Part shown: piece after piece, positions 14,690 through 26,621 of the stretch
Layout of the letters: every line of letters starts with the position of its first letter
Position numbering within the stretch: the stretch's first letter is position 1
From: Echinococcus granulosus
Lineage: Eukaryota; Platyhelminthes; Cestoda; Cyclophyllidea; Taeniidae
Reading direction: 5' to 3'
Length of the DNA: 64,000 nucleotides
Assembly (NCBI RefSeq): GCF_000524195.1
Contig: NW_020170432.1
Location: 326,847 to 390,846, forward strand
Position numbers and translations under genes: made by a program
Notes under the pieces: model-generated
Told to the model about the DNA's origin: nothing
What the model saw: the letters and a program-made list of their open reading frames with translations, nothing else
Database searches by the model: none

Positions 14690-15240
14690 GGCGTCACGTG
14701 ATCGACGGGCGCTGCAAAATTGGTTTAGCGTGTTTAGCTGGGCTACCCAGACGGCCGCTGCTTTTAAAACTTTGATGGCGTTAAGCATAAATACGGGGTA
14801 TTTATTGTTCTAGAAGAGCCTAACCGCTGACACGTGGTGTGAGTGAATGTGAGGAAAGTGAATGAGGAATTTCTCCTCTCCTCGCCCCGCCTACTACGCG
14901 GATAGAGGCGAAGTAGGCGACACGATTATGCCCGAAAAGCCAAACATACCTATCTACGTACGCAGGGAGGGACCGTGTGTTGGCGCATTTGCGCGCTCTC
15001 TCGCTCTCTCGTGCTAACTCGGCTACTTGCAACTGCCCCGGTGCCTGGAGGCGTGATACGCGTGTGCGTGCCAAATAGCCCCAGCGAATTGGCAAGGCAT
15101 TTGTTCGGCCACACGTGCGCACCGCACTGCACCACACACGCACCATGCCGCACACTCGCCAGCCGGCCCGTCCACCCTGGTCCCGTCCTGGGACTATGTG
15201 GCCCTGTTCCTCCTGCTATTGCTGAGACTTGTCACCTTGC
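14690..15240. promoter_or_regulatory. GC/CpG-rich island, candidate promoter region
   Basis: This stretch is clearly richer in G, C and CpG than its AT-leaning surroundings. It contains a palindromic TCACGTGA (14694-14701), which is the bHLH-zip or M-box type of site, a further CACGTG-like site near 14831, and several GCGC/CGCG steps. No confident first exon can be read from it: the best plus-strand ATG (about 15143) opens only 26 codons. I infer a promoter or 5' region of an unannotated transcript. It could also be a simple composition island. Confidence 0.35.
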
Positions 15241-15430
15241 CATAAGTCAAACCTGATTATTTCTCTTTTTTTGAGGAATCGAAACCAGCTAATGACCTTG
15301 CGTGCAACCTTTTTATTGGAGGTGGGTTTGAGATCTCTCACTTCCATGGAAATGCAGTCCACCCATTGCCACCTATCATGGCTGTCAAACACTCCTCATG
15401 ACAGTTGATTGGTTTGTAGGGTGACCAAGT

Positions 15431-15506
15431 TTAATCGATTACTGGCTAACGCATGTGAGGCGCGTTATCTGATAAAATCGATTAAATCTGACTAGAAATC
15501 GATAAC
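15431..15506. promoter_or_regulatory. Clustered ATCGAT and palindromic GATA motifs
   Basis: Three ATCGAT hexamers (15434, 15477 and 15498) surround an 11 bp palindrome TTATCTGATAA (15465-15475), which holds two divergent GATA sites. They fit within 76 bp and lie just after the GC-rich island. Such homotypic clusters are typical of enhancers. The binding factors (GATA; CUT/ONECUT-like for ATCGAT) are inferred from motif shape only. Confidence 0.35.
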
Positions 15507-15900
15507 TTGAGCTGAAAACCACCTGTGAATCTCGACGTCCTGCACTTCTGCAAGGACTTATCGTCCGCACCCATGAAAGGAGTTACTTAAGAAAGGCAAA
15601 TGGACTGACATCTAGCACCTCCCTGAATTGGCAATATTAGGTCCCAAGGAGACCTCTTACAAGGCCAGCTATCCTTTTTGGTGGTGTTACAAGCCCCAGG
15701 CATAGATATATGGCAGTAGCAGCACAATCTGTCAAATCGCGTCAGCTGTGCATGCATACTTAAGGAGGAAAAATTGATTTTGTCCACTTTGCATGCAAAT
15801 CCAGGGCAGTAGGAGTAGCAGAAGCAGTAGCAGTCTGTAGCTGCAGAAGTAGCAGGAATCAGGCCGACCAAGGGCTTTCTCTCTCCCCAAGTAAGTTCTT

Positions 15901-16012
15901 GGTGGTGGTGGTGGTGGTGGTGCGTGCGTGCGTGCGTGCGTGCATTAAAATCCCCAGGAGTCGCCAAGTCACGCGTGCGTGCGTGCGGACGTACGTGCGT
16001 GCATGGGTGTGC
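15901..16012. repeat. (GGT)7-(GCGT)n and GTGC/GTAC compound repeat
   Basis: Seven GGT units run into five GCGT units (15901-15943). After 28 bp a second alternating purine-pyrimidine tract follows (about 15971-16012). The minus strand gives His-rich and Ala-Arg-Thr-His frames of up to 154 codons that are wholly explained by the repeat. The GCGTGC tracts have potential to form Z-DNA. Confidence 0.85.
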
Positions 16013-16767
16013 AAGTTTCTGCGTGAGTGCATGCACGTGCGGAGCGTGCAACCCCCAGGCACGGGGTTGTCTCAGCTTCTACAAGGGATGGTGGGGATTA
16101 CGTTCCTAGCCATTGGTCATCAGCGCGGATGCAACAGTACATCCGTGGAACTCCTTAGAGCATCTCACCTACCTCAGTGGTATTGCTAATGCTACCTCCT
16201 CCACGAAGGTCATCAAGATAGCACAACTTCATGAGTAAATATGCCTACCATGTCTTGTACCCGAAGAGTGAACTTTACTTCTTGTGCGTTCCACTCCCGT
16301 CAATGGATATCAAGAAAAGATGTAGCTCTCTCCACTTTCTTGGTATTCATCACAGCTCTATGTCCCAACTTCTGATTCTTGTGATCATGGGATTGTCTGA
16401 TAAGGTGATATTCGTAGCTTGGATCTTGGAGGAATATGGTCAGGGGAATTCATTCTTAGGATAAGGATGGGGTAGTGTTATCCTCTCTTCTTCTTTGCCG
16501 TTACAAGTGAAGCCTCAATTTTCCGGTATGAGTGTGGGGTTCTTTTTTCTCGTACATTTTTCTCCTACGCCTTTTGGAGATAAGCAATGGTACGCTCGTC
16601 TGCTTAATAAACGTCACCGGCAATCTGGTCAATCACCAAATTAACAATCGTGCACTATTATAAAAGAAAGTATTGGAAAAGAAAATGATGACCTGTAAAG
16701 ATTACTGTCGCCAGCCATTACATATGATGCTCACCTATCGGGTGGTCCCCAGGACTTCCACACTCAC

Positions 16768-17034
16768 CTCAATTCCGATGAAGCGCGACGTGTTGTTCCG
16801 AGCCTCTGTGAAACTCATTATTGGAATCAAGCTTTTTAACCATCTGATCCTGATCAGTAAATTCTGCCTCCACACCTTCTCTAAATACTCTACAGCAGAT
16901 TTGGCGAGGAGAATGTGTAGTATCTTAATCACCTTTTGTGATGCTAGGCTGGGTTCAAAGTAGGTAAGACATTCCGTAACAACTGCAATGAACGCCCTCT
17001 TTTGAAATGATGCTTGATTTAGAAGGCAAGTCAA
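16768..17034 (-). CDS. Exon-like open block, unrecognised protein
   Basis: An 89-codon open block reads in phase 0 at both ends. It is bounded by an acceptor (TTGTCAG) and a consensus donor (GAG followed by GTGAGT). The translation is not low complexity. It has a hydrophobic, helix-prone first half (residues about 12-55, with the motif ILHILLAKSAVEYLEKVW) and ends in FIGIE. I do not recognise the family and found no neighbouring exon to join to it. It may be one exon of a gene whose other exons I missed, or a remnant of a mobile element. The polypyrimidine tract before the acceptor is weak, which lowers confidence. Confidence 0.25.
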
Positions 17035-20000
17035 CTGACAAGCACCCGTCGCTGAAATATTTGCTTAACAGTAGATACCTTATAGCAAGGTATCTAACAT
17101 GAGGCAGTGTCTCCGATTTCAAGGCTACTTATAATTAGTATGTTACTTTAAAGCGTACAGCCGTCTACATAAGTTCTTCTCGGATCCCTGTAAGGTGAGG
17201 CTATTCCATAAACTGTTTGAACTAGCCTAATTCAAGTGTCGCTCCTCCATCAGTTACGTCTTTGGCCTGGAGATTGGAGGGAGCTGTCAAAGGTTGACAC
17301 GACATTGACACCTCCTGGGTATTAGCACATCATGGAGACGACATTTAGAGTAGGTGAGAGTGACACCTCTTTTAATTGTGTCGCCTATGCCTCTTGGCAT
17401 TTGTGGCAGGAGCAAAATGCCATCCACTCCGCGGTCAGGTCACTGCGTTGGTAACCAGATAGGTCCGTGTATCAAGCGGCTCCTGCGGTTTCTAACCATA
17501 ACTGGTATGCAATAACTCGTTTTAACTTGCATGGACTTGTAAAATGCACATCATTGTTTATGTGCTTTATTAGGCCTCGATGGATGCGCGTCAGTATATC
17601 GGTACAGCACCCGCACATTTCCAGTTCTCTCTCAACTCTCTCCCTCCTATTTTGCTTCTTTGAGAGCAGCTAGAGAATGCTCGGTGGTAAGTAGTTTAAT
17701 AGATCGCTCACTCGGTTTGGGAAGAACCTCTACTCCTGATAAGATTCAAATGGTTGGTGATAAACGCCTTTCAGTAACCCCAAACATTCGGGTTAATGAA
17801 ACCCTTCGTTCACGCGTCTATCAAGGGACAAATGCTTCGTGGAAGCTAAGCAACTGGCTCCTGTCCCCGGCGTCTATCGGGCGATGACAACAACTTCCAC
17901 ACGCCATGAGTTTCTTTACTTCCTTCAGATTTCTTGTTCACTGACTTAGTTAGAGGCGACTTTTGTAACTTAGTCCAACCTGAATTAAGCAAATGGATCA
18001 ACTACTTTCTAGTTCACACCCCTAAGGTGGTATAATGAGGTGCAGAAGCTCCACGAATTCTCCTTTAAACTTCGACAAGCGGTCAAACTGTAGTGCTCTT
18101 AGACGCCCTTGATGGCGAAATAATACATAATACTCAGATAGAATTTGTATTCCTGACGTGCGAAAGGGCCTAAAGGGAGAGAGGGGGACTATTGTAGAGG
18201 TCAGAAGATCATGTCACCCAGCGGAAGCATAAGGGCCGAGCCAAAACGCAGAGCCAAACCAACAATCAAGGCCCTGCAAACGGAAAAGACAATTTAGGTA
18301 GAGATGAATGTTTAAATTTTCTTCGGGTTTTTTCCTGTGTTAGCCCCTCCCTCCCCAAATAACTCACTCATTACTCACTTTTACTCGCTCTAGATGGATT
18401 TACAATTCCTTAAAGCAACATTATTGCTACTTTTGAAAAAAAAATTCCACAAATTAGACGATTGGTTTTAATAATTAAGGTGGCTCTAAATTCAGCTAAA
18501 AAGCAGCTATTTTAGAGGAGATGAATGCATTAAGTCGGGTGCAATTAAGCATACTAAGCAACTCTACTAGAAGACGCAAGAGGTACTAAGGTCACTGCCA
18601 CGGTCCTTTGTAATTTGGGGCAAAATTTGCCTCACTGACAAAGTGGAGTGTTGAAACACCTCAAGGTGGTAACCACTCCCATTTACGTCGCATTTTGGCG
18701 TAGGAGGGCGAATATCAGACGCTCATTAGCTAATAAGGTAAAAAAAATTTGGACAGATTTAGCACTTCTAGTATTTTCCTCAAGTTCAAGTAATAGGGCC
18801 ATTGTACACAGGCCTAGTCACTATACTACAGTAACAGCGTAGGCTTCCAAGATCGTGTGCCTCATGGCGTCTCTAGTAAAGCTGGATGTAGTCTCCAGCT
18901 CTTCTCGTTGTGAGAAAGACTTATACCTTAGTGGGGATGGCAGAAAGGCCCCCATCGTGGATGATTGAGTAAGTGGAGAATTGCAATAGAGGAGCTAAGA
19001 AAATTGCCTTTACTAAGGATGAATTTTTGGAGCGTCTGACACACCAAAACTTGATGCCTAGGAAGAGCAAGCGAAGACTGGCAAGGTAATGCAACAAAGG
19101 AAAGAAAGTAGATAATTGTTTCCACGGAAAGCGACATGGTATGATATCATCCAGCTTTAAGCTAGTCTTAACAAAGGAATCCCTGTAAGGTACTGTTGCA
19201 ACCAAATTAAAAAGATCACAGGTAAGTAATGGTGTTAGGCCTCCTCCGTTAGTAATTCATATAAAAGGGATTTATTTGGCAGGCATTGTTTGGGGTTGAT
19301 TTATGTTCTACCGTAAAATGACTTGCACATATCATCCATCAGCATCAACTTAACAGCAACACCCACTTGGTTAACATTGCCTTGGAGCAGCAATTACACG
19401 ATAATCAAACAAAAGGAGGAAATGCGAGCGGACTAGTCATATATACTGACCCGGCAATTATCCAAGGTGATCAAAGTGGTCTCTGGTGTTTGGGGTGAGG
19501 CCTAGTTGGAACAAGTCGTGGTAACCTACGGAGACTTGTAAAGTACATACAACTGTTTTCATATGCATAGTAAGGAACTGAGGTATTCTCTGTGCACCTT
19601 TTCTACTATTGTAAACCTTCGAAAAACAAATAGCGGATACGTTGGGTGTGACTCCAGCGTGTCTGCATTCGGAATGTAGTCTAGCTCGGTTTGAAGGGTT
19701 TTAAGGTTTTTCGATTACGCATTTTCAAAAGAAGAGCGTATCATGGATCCCACACGCTAGCTGTGCGACCCATTGGGGAAAATTATTTTGTATTGGAACA
19801 AACACGTCATGGATGGGCTGCAAGGGATCCGCCTGCTACCCACAACCCACTTCTAGGGTACACTTCACTTCAATATTCACCCTAAGAAGACTATGCTTCC
19901 TCTGAGTGTGTTTTTGTATGCGATGGGTTGCAAGCGCAATCTCCTACTGTAAATTGCACACTTTCTGGCTGAGATCTATCTTTGCGTTACTGATTTCAAC

Positions 20001-20460
20001 AGAAGTTCACATTGCCAAAAGGAGAGAAGAAGCATGGAACATGATGTATGATTAAAATTTAGTCAAAACTGTGCAAATTTTCCCCATCCACAGTGGCACT
20101 TAGTCATAATAGTGGCATTCTTGGAGTCGGCGCTTCCGCTTCTTGCCTGGTTTCCAAGGCCACATACCGTATCCTCATTCATATCTCTGTTAGTTAAAAC
20201 ATTTTATATGGAAAAGAAGAATCTGAAGGGTAGTTTTGGATACTCTTTCGTGGTAAGTTGACAGTATTTAGCAAGTCACAATTTAGGATTAATTTCTCTG
20301 TATACGAAATAAAACTATTCCTTAAACTTTGTATAAAGAGCAACAGCGCTGGCGAACCGCTAAGAAACTGTAATGCCTTGGTGGGTTGTTAAACCATGTT
20401 CTACAATGCTGGCAATTAGGTCTCCTCAGATTGTAATTTTACTCGGTAGCATGACCTTTG

Positions 20461-20500
20461 GGTCATGCCTATTGACTCAGTTCTTCTGGAAGACTCGAGG
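20461..20500. repeat. Short dispersed repeat (pair 1, copy 1)
   Basis: The segment CATGCCTATTGACTCAG, followed by TTCTTCTGGAAGACTC, recurs at 21295-21332 with a few substitutions and in the same orientation. It is probably a fragment of an old repeated element. Confidence 0.55.
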
Positions 20501-20733
20501 CGCCACGTTGACGCCAACAAGAAGCAAAGCCGATATTAAAGAGCCCTAACCCTTGATTTCTATTATTAAACGCTAAACTTTAATGGCATTGAGGATGGGC
20601 ATCTGATTTTGTTGAGAGAATCTGCGAAGACGCTTTACAGAAGGGTTCAAAATGGCATCGACAACTACCCCAGTCCCGTGTTTTAGAAAAATGCTATTGA
20701 CAACTAAAGCAACGCTAATCGAGGGTGTAAACT

Positions 20734-20823
20734 ATTTGAAAAAGTTTATTACGGAGCTGTCTACGGGATCTGTATGGAGATGACAGTTATGTGAACACGC
20801 GGTACCATCTCCACCTCTGTTAT
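20734..20823. repeat. Dispersed repeat (pair 2, copy 1)
   Basis: This copy shares the order GAAAAAGTTTATTACG, GCTGTCTACGG, ATGACA, GAACACGCG, then CACCTC with 22733-22820 in the same orientation. Divergence is roughly one base in four by eye. Confidence 0.55.
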
Positions 20824-21294
20824 CTTGGTGAAACCGGGACAGATACAATTAATAGTATCAGCATATGAACAAGGTGGCGAGGAGAGACCGATAAGGAACT
20901 TTATTTCCACGATACACCATTTACTAAATTGTTCTACTAATAGGCCAGTATTCCCTATGATTCGATGGACATAGGCGATGGACTTTATGTTTTCCCTTTA
21001 CTCCAATGCAATTCCTAAGTAGAACGAAACTCCAAATCCAGTGAATTTGCCGTTATGAATTTGTGACGTTGCATTTTACTCAATTTCACACAGCTTCAGT
21101 AACCCAGGTGGTTGGCTCGTGGGTGTTATTCTTACAGTGACAGCAAACTCTTGGTGATCATGGAGGATGCCGAGGGCGATACCCAAAAGAAAAGAAGGGT
21201 TATGTACTGCTTTGCTTTTTGTGCTCTTCTTTTCATTAGGAGGGTAATTAAGTCTCTGCGGTCTTTACTCTCAGCCAGTGTCATTGCCTTCACG

Positions 21295-21332
21295 CCATGC
21301 CTATTGCCTCAGTTCTTTTGGAAAACTCTGGG
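21295..21332. repeat. Short dispersed repeat (pair 1, copy 2)
   Basis: Partner of the copy at 20461-20500. Spacing between copies is about 0.83 kb. Confidence 0.55.
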
Positions 21333-22732
21333 CTCTGTGAAACATTGCTGACTATTGCAGGCAATAAACAAATTCCTTAGGTATTCCTTTCATGGGCAAA
21401 GGCATCGCAAATACAGGTTATCAGCCATTCCCAAACTAAAAATAATCCCGTTGTCAGTTTTGCCTTCAGGCTACGTTTCGCTTCTTCAAGTCATTGTCCT
21501 TTCAACTCCATCTCTATTTTTCAACCGTTCTCTGTCTTATCTGCAAAAGAAAAGAGGAAGAAAAGTAGCGATCTTATTGAGACGATGCCCCTTTTCCATT
21601 CTAACAAAAAATAAGTTTTCTCCCTGTTAAGCCTTGCATCAGAAGGAGGGGCTTGCGTTAACGAGATCAAAGTGAGAACTTCTTCGGTCTGAGTGACTAG
21701 TTCCCAATAGTTTGACTGTTTCCGGAGAAAGAGTTATGACTTACGGCTTTGAAGTGCATGGAGTTATATCATGCAGAGGGATCACAGCCGAAATCGGACC
21801 CGTAGCTCACTACACACATCCGCATACATACAACCATGCCTAAGCTTTGAAAGATGAAGTCCTGTGCAATTTAAAACCTTGATAGATCACCAAACCAGTC
21901 AATAGACAGGCCAGAAGCGAAAAAAGTGTAAAACAAATTTACTGTAATCAACCAATGGATGTGAATGGACTCTATCTACCAAACTTCTACTGTGAATTTG
22001 TTAAATGACAGGCGTGTAAATGGACTGCTTAATCACCTTGAAAGCTGGACATTACTGAAGGCTATCCGTGATACCTTAACCTTCAGTATTTCTAATCTCC
22101 TGTCTATTATTATCTATTCTTAATGATCAGAAATATAGGGCCTTCTTGAACAAGATGCGCCACCCACCTTGGCTAGATGCATCACCAGGATCAATTCACT
22201 TATTCAAGCTACTTCATTTTGGATGGCATGTTGTGGAACTGCACATTCTAGAAAAGTCCCTTCAACCGTGGAGTCAACTCTATCTCGGTTTGTGAGGTAG
22301 ATGAGGTGGAGTCTCTATTCTCAGCTCTAACCAACGCTTTGCTTAGTCATGAGGTCAATAAAGGTTACTGTATTGGTTGTTTAACTTCTGATTTTAGCAG
22401 AGTAATTCGAAGCTTTGCTGTTGTGCCCCTGATGGGCAGCCTGCGTTATGGGTCATACCTGTAGTCGCAAGCTCTACTGTAAGACGACAGTACATGTTCT
22501 GCCCTAATATTGTCTTCTTCCATCTTCAGGGAGGCCTCAGGAAACTGAATTGATAAAGGTGGAAGGACGACGCGATCTTTACAAACCCATTTTGAATTCT
22601 ACTGCTGGCTGGTGGAAAAGTGTATATTCTGTGCAAAGAGATTACGTAATGATCCTTAATAAAAGGCTGAATAGTGACTTCTACCTTCGGCAGGGAGGCC
22701 GTTACCAACTGAATCGGCATCAGCCATGGACC

Positions 22733-22820
22733 ATCTGGAAAAGTTTGTTACGTTGCTGTCTACGGTAACAGCATGACATTAATAAAGGAAACACGCGACA
22801 CCTCCTCCAACTCTCTGCTA
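22733..22820. repeat. Dispersed repeat (pair 2, copy 2)
   Basis: Partner of 20734-20823. The two copies lie about 2 kb apart, so this may be an old element or a local duplication. Confidence 0.55.
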
Positions 22821-25800
22821 GTCGGATTTAACCCTGATTAATTTGGCTGCGCAGCACTGAACTGAGAACAAAGTTGGAAGAAGGAATAAGTGAGTAATCT
22901 TATTGCCTGGAACTATGTAAAACTCTACTCATTATTTATAGCTTTGCTTTTAGGCCATTGTTTTAACAACTAATGTTGGATATGAATGATCACTAGCACA
23001 CATCCCTGTCTCACCAGTACAATTCACCAACAGGACAAAGCACTGGATCTAGTGGAACTACCAGGAGGATACAGTGATGACGTCGTTGAGTATCTCCTCA
23101 GTTGCATGAAAATTCAACGACTGGCGCGTCTGACTCGTGAGTGTATTTCTTAGGGCAATGACTATGTTGCGATGGCCTAGATAAAAGTTTGACCAAGGGG
23201 AGCACAGATAACGATGCTCAAAATGGAAGAGGGGTTAGGTAGCACTTTGACTGCTTGTTTAACATTCGCTTTTGGTAACGGGTCACTTAAGGACTGCGCT
23301 ATTGCACCTTCGTAGGACTATATGACCCCAAAACCTTCCGGTAGCCCCCAGGCCTTACTGCAGGTCATCTTTAGGGGTCTAGGGGAGATACGTATAATTA
23401 CTTCCATTTTATGGGTTTTTACAAGTACTGATGGAAACCTAGGGGCCTCTACCCTTATAACACCCTAAAAAAGGAAAATTCTAATTGGTTGCGACTGATC
23501 TACAGAACGTTGAGTAAATAAATCAGACATTCAACCTTTACTACTTAATTCTTATAGTAGGTAGAAGGTATTTAACCTTAATGCCTGAAAAAAAAATCAG
23601 CATGGGTTATCTAGAAGGCGAAAAAATCTTCCCCACTAAGTAAATATCAGTGTGTTTAAAACAAGACATTGACCGCAGAGTAATGTCTCCCCTAGGGAAA
23701 AGAGTATGCTTAAAAGGAGGAGGTTAACGGGTCAAAGACTGCAATGTAACAGATGTCGGAAAAAGTTTTTGGTTTTGGAAAAAATTCATTAGATATAGTT
23801 TAATTAGGGTCTCATATGGAGTACTTATTTAATGAGAGTGAATTTGGAATTAAGTAGTACTTTTGACAGGAGAGCAGAAAAGCAGAAGAGAATCATTAAG
23901 CAATACTATCTCCATTCCATCTATGTATGCGTAGTGATCACAAAATATTATCTTTTTGCAATTTACAGTAAGCTTTCTGCAATAACTTACCATAAGCTAC
24001 GGATAAAGTGCAGGCGACAGGTTAAGAGATATTAAAAAAAAGGGAGAGGCAGATATGCCTGAGTTTATCAGTACACTACCCCCAATTGGATAGCCTACCA
24101 CCTCTCCATCTTTTAAGCTCATAAAAATTAAAAATTTACTGATACTTAAGGCATGGCATTTGGGCTTATCTACTTTACGAATCCAGTTTAGCTTTAGTAC
24201 TTCTTCCCCTTGATTTATCAGCCCTTGTTCACTTTTGGAGAAGACGGCAAAGAAGGGTGGGTAGACCTTAATCACAATAATTTGGCCTCCTGCGGATGAG
24301 AGGCAAAATAATATTTACCTTAGAAGTGTAGGATGGGTAGTAAGATTCTTTAAGGGCAGTCATTCATTCAGTCAACAGTCTTAAATCCACGCTGGGTCCC
24401 TACAGCGTATGTGAAAGAAGTAGGGAATACAGTGGTAATATTTTTAATTGATTGTCATGAGGAGGGGACCCAATCGCTGCGTAGCTTCCATCCCAGCATT
24501 GCCATATTGTTTTTTTTGTATGTTAAACATTAACAAGAGATATTCTTGACATCTTTATCTCTGGTCAAATAAGTTGATACCGATGCGCTGTCCTCTATTC
24601 TTCAAAATCAGGAATAGAAGAATGGCCCTGAATGCAGTACAACGCCTATCTCTAAGTGACTCATCACCTGGGTCCTGATACCTTACCCACTCCAGATGGC
24701 ACAGGTATTTAGTATGAAGCCTTTACGACTGTGAGATCGAGCTTGCAAAATTAGTGCATATCTATCCTCACTTTAAAGCACGATAAAGACAAATTGACCT
24801 CAGGGGTCAAGCTGCAATAATTCATTGCAGAGAGCCTCAGAGGAATATTCAAATAATTTATTTAAGAGGGATTTTAAATGTTATTATGTAAAATCTTAAC
24901 AAATCATTAATTTATAATGGAATACACCTTTTAGAAAGGTAAGTGGGTAGATTGGAACAGCTTCGTAAGCAGGAGGGTGCCACTGATCCTCAAATCGGCA
25001 GAAATTAATTCCAAAATCCCCCATAAAACCCTGACCCTAACTCTGCATTATCAAAATAAATGGTGATATTTTCCAACCAGTATTCTCAGGGGTAGGACGA
25101 CAAAGATGTGAAATTATTACGCATACATGGGTTTTTCCGGGTCTCTTGCTAAAGTCACACAGGTATAAAATTGCTTGTGCAGTCTAAAAATCATACTGCA
25201 GAGCTGAAGTGTCATCCGCAGAGACTCGAGTACCTATATAACTCAAAAGTACAGGGCATCAAGTCACTACATGCTCCAACCTTATTCGACGGAATTACTT
25301 AGCCTCTAGCAAGTTACAAAGGGCAAAAAGAATCACTTTTAAAAAAAATCTAGAAGTAAAGAATTCATTGCTCAAATGGCCCCCTTTCTTTAAAATTCTA
25401 GCCCATTTGGTACTTTTAACAAATAGGTCTATCGCGTGCCGTTTTCGAGCAGAATAATTCAAGATGATTCCCATAATTGCGAGCAAATTTAAATAAATTT
25501 CACTGCTAGTTTTGGGTGCAGCGCAGAGACTCACTTATTTGCTAATCTAATAGAGCTCTCCCCTCTACATAAAATACTTGCACTGCGTTTTAAACCGACG
25601 GTGGAGTAAAAAGCGACTTGAGGAGGCAGAAGATTATCTAATTAAACAAAGGCATCTTTTTTTGAACTGGTATGTTAGCTGCATAATTACAAGCCCTTAA
25701 ATTTATTACTTTTACAAAATGTGTCTTGTAATTGATCCGTAAGGGTGCAGCATTCGTTTGCGTTTGTTGTGCAAATTTTCCTAATATTTTTTTCCTGAAA

Positions 25801-26330
25801 TACTTCATAAGTCGGTTTGCCTAACCTTTACCCAATTTTCTTCTCATTCACGTTTAAAGAGTATCTTATCGTTTTAAGTAAATTGGTCTGGGTAAAAGAT
25901 AAATTACAAAATGGTGTAGGTCAACAACACCTAAATTATCCAAACCTACAATGGTAATTTCCAGTAATCGTACTTTTAAGTTAACTGACATGGTACTAAA
26001 GGATAAAGTCAGTAGTGACTGGCAAGTTATAGTCTATCTGAATGCGTACGGCCAAGCCACTTATTTCCGTATTGGTTCAAACTCTTCCCATATGGCATAT
26101 TGACTGAACTCCTGACCGCTTTACCTTGTTTTACGGCTAGCACTTTGGTTTCCCTCATCGTTCTTCTCACAAATGATAAATCAGATTGACAGAGCAAGGA
26201 CACAGAGAAACCACATTATTTTGGTGTATGACAATGCGAGACACATAAACACCTATAGTGCAGCCATATTAAAGGGATGTGAAAGAAGTTTGCTCAAAGG
26301 TCATAGGAAGAAGAGGCGACGACAGTGGCG

Positions 26331-26621
26331 TCAGGTATCTTCATTGTCGCTGTGCTCATTTTCGCCGCGATAAGAAGGAAAAACATTGAAGAAGGGTCGC
26401 TTATCAAATTGATCAGCATTATCGATACGATGACGACGACTGTAGATTTGTTGCAGATAGGAGACCCATGAGGGATAGGGATTGAAGAAGGGACGCCGCC
26501 AACGTGAAAAAATCGTATCATTCAGGGCATCGGTATAGCCAGTTGGTCTGGCGCTTGATGTGGACATCAGGACCGTGGAGATCACCAGAAGTGTACACAG
26601 GAAGTAGGTCGTTAAGCTCAT
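26331..26621 (-). CDS. Secreted prohormone-like protein with two PFFN peptides
   Basis: This is a 96-residue single-exon frame. I chose the ATG at 26621 because an acceptor-like CATCAG lies 9 nt upstream and the hydrophobic signal follows at once. Residues 1-24 form a clean signal peptide (a Leu/Val-rich core ending in STSSA). Two dibasic sites, RR at 42-43 and RR at 62-63, cut out an 18-residue peptide, PFFNPYPSWVSYLQQIYS. KR at 74-75 releases a second peptide beginning PFFNVFPSYRG, with an acidic tail to residue 96. The repeated pattern PFFN-x-(Y/F)-P-S-(W/Y) right after basic cleavage sites is the hallmark of a neuropeptide or peptide-hormone precursor. No Gly precedes the second RR, so C-terminal amidation of peptide 1 is not predicted. 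I do not recognise the family. A chance frame is the alternative, but signal, cleavage sites and internal repeat agree. Confidence 0.6.
   Translation of the reverse strand: MSLTTYFLCTLLVISTVLMSTSSARPTGYTDALNDTIFSRWRRPFFNPYPSWVSYLQQIYSRRHRIDNADQFDKRPFFNVFPSYRGENEHSDNEDT

Larger units (their letters stand above)
17035..26330. other. AT-leaning non-coding region with decayed repeats
   Basis: No gene is supported. AT content rises, especially at 23-28 kb. The region holds at least two pairs of diverged direct repeats (20.46/21.30 kb and 20.73/22.73 kb). I saw no reverse transcriptase, transposase or RNA gene. Confidence 0.6.
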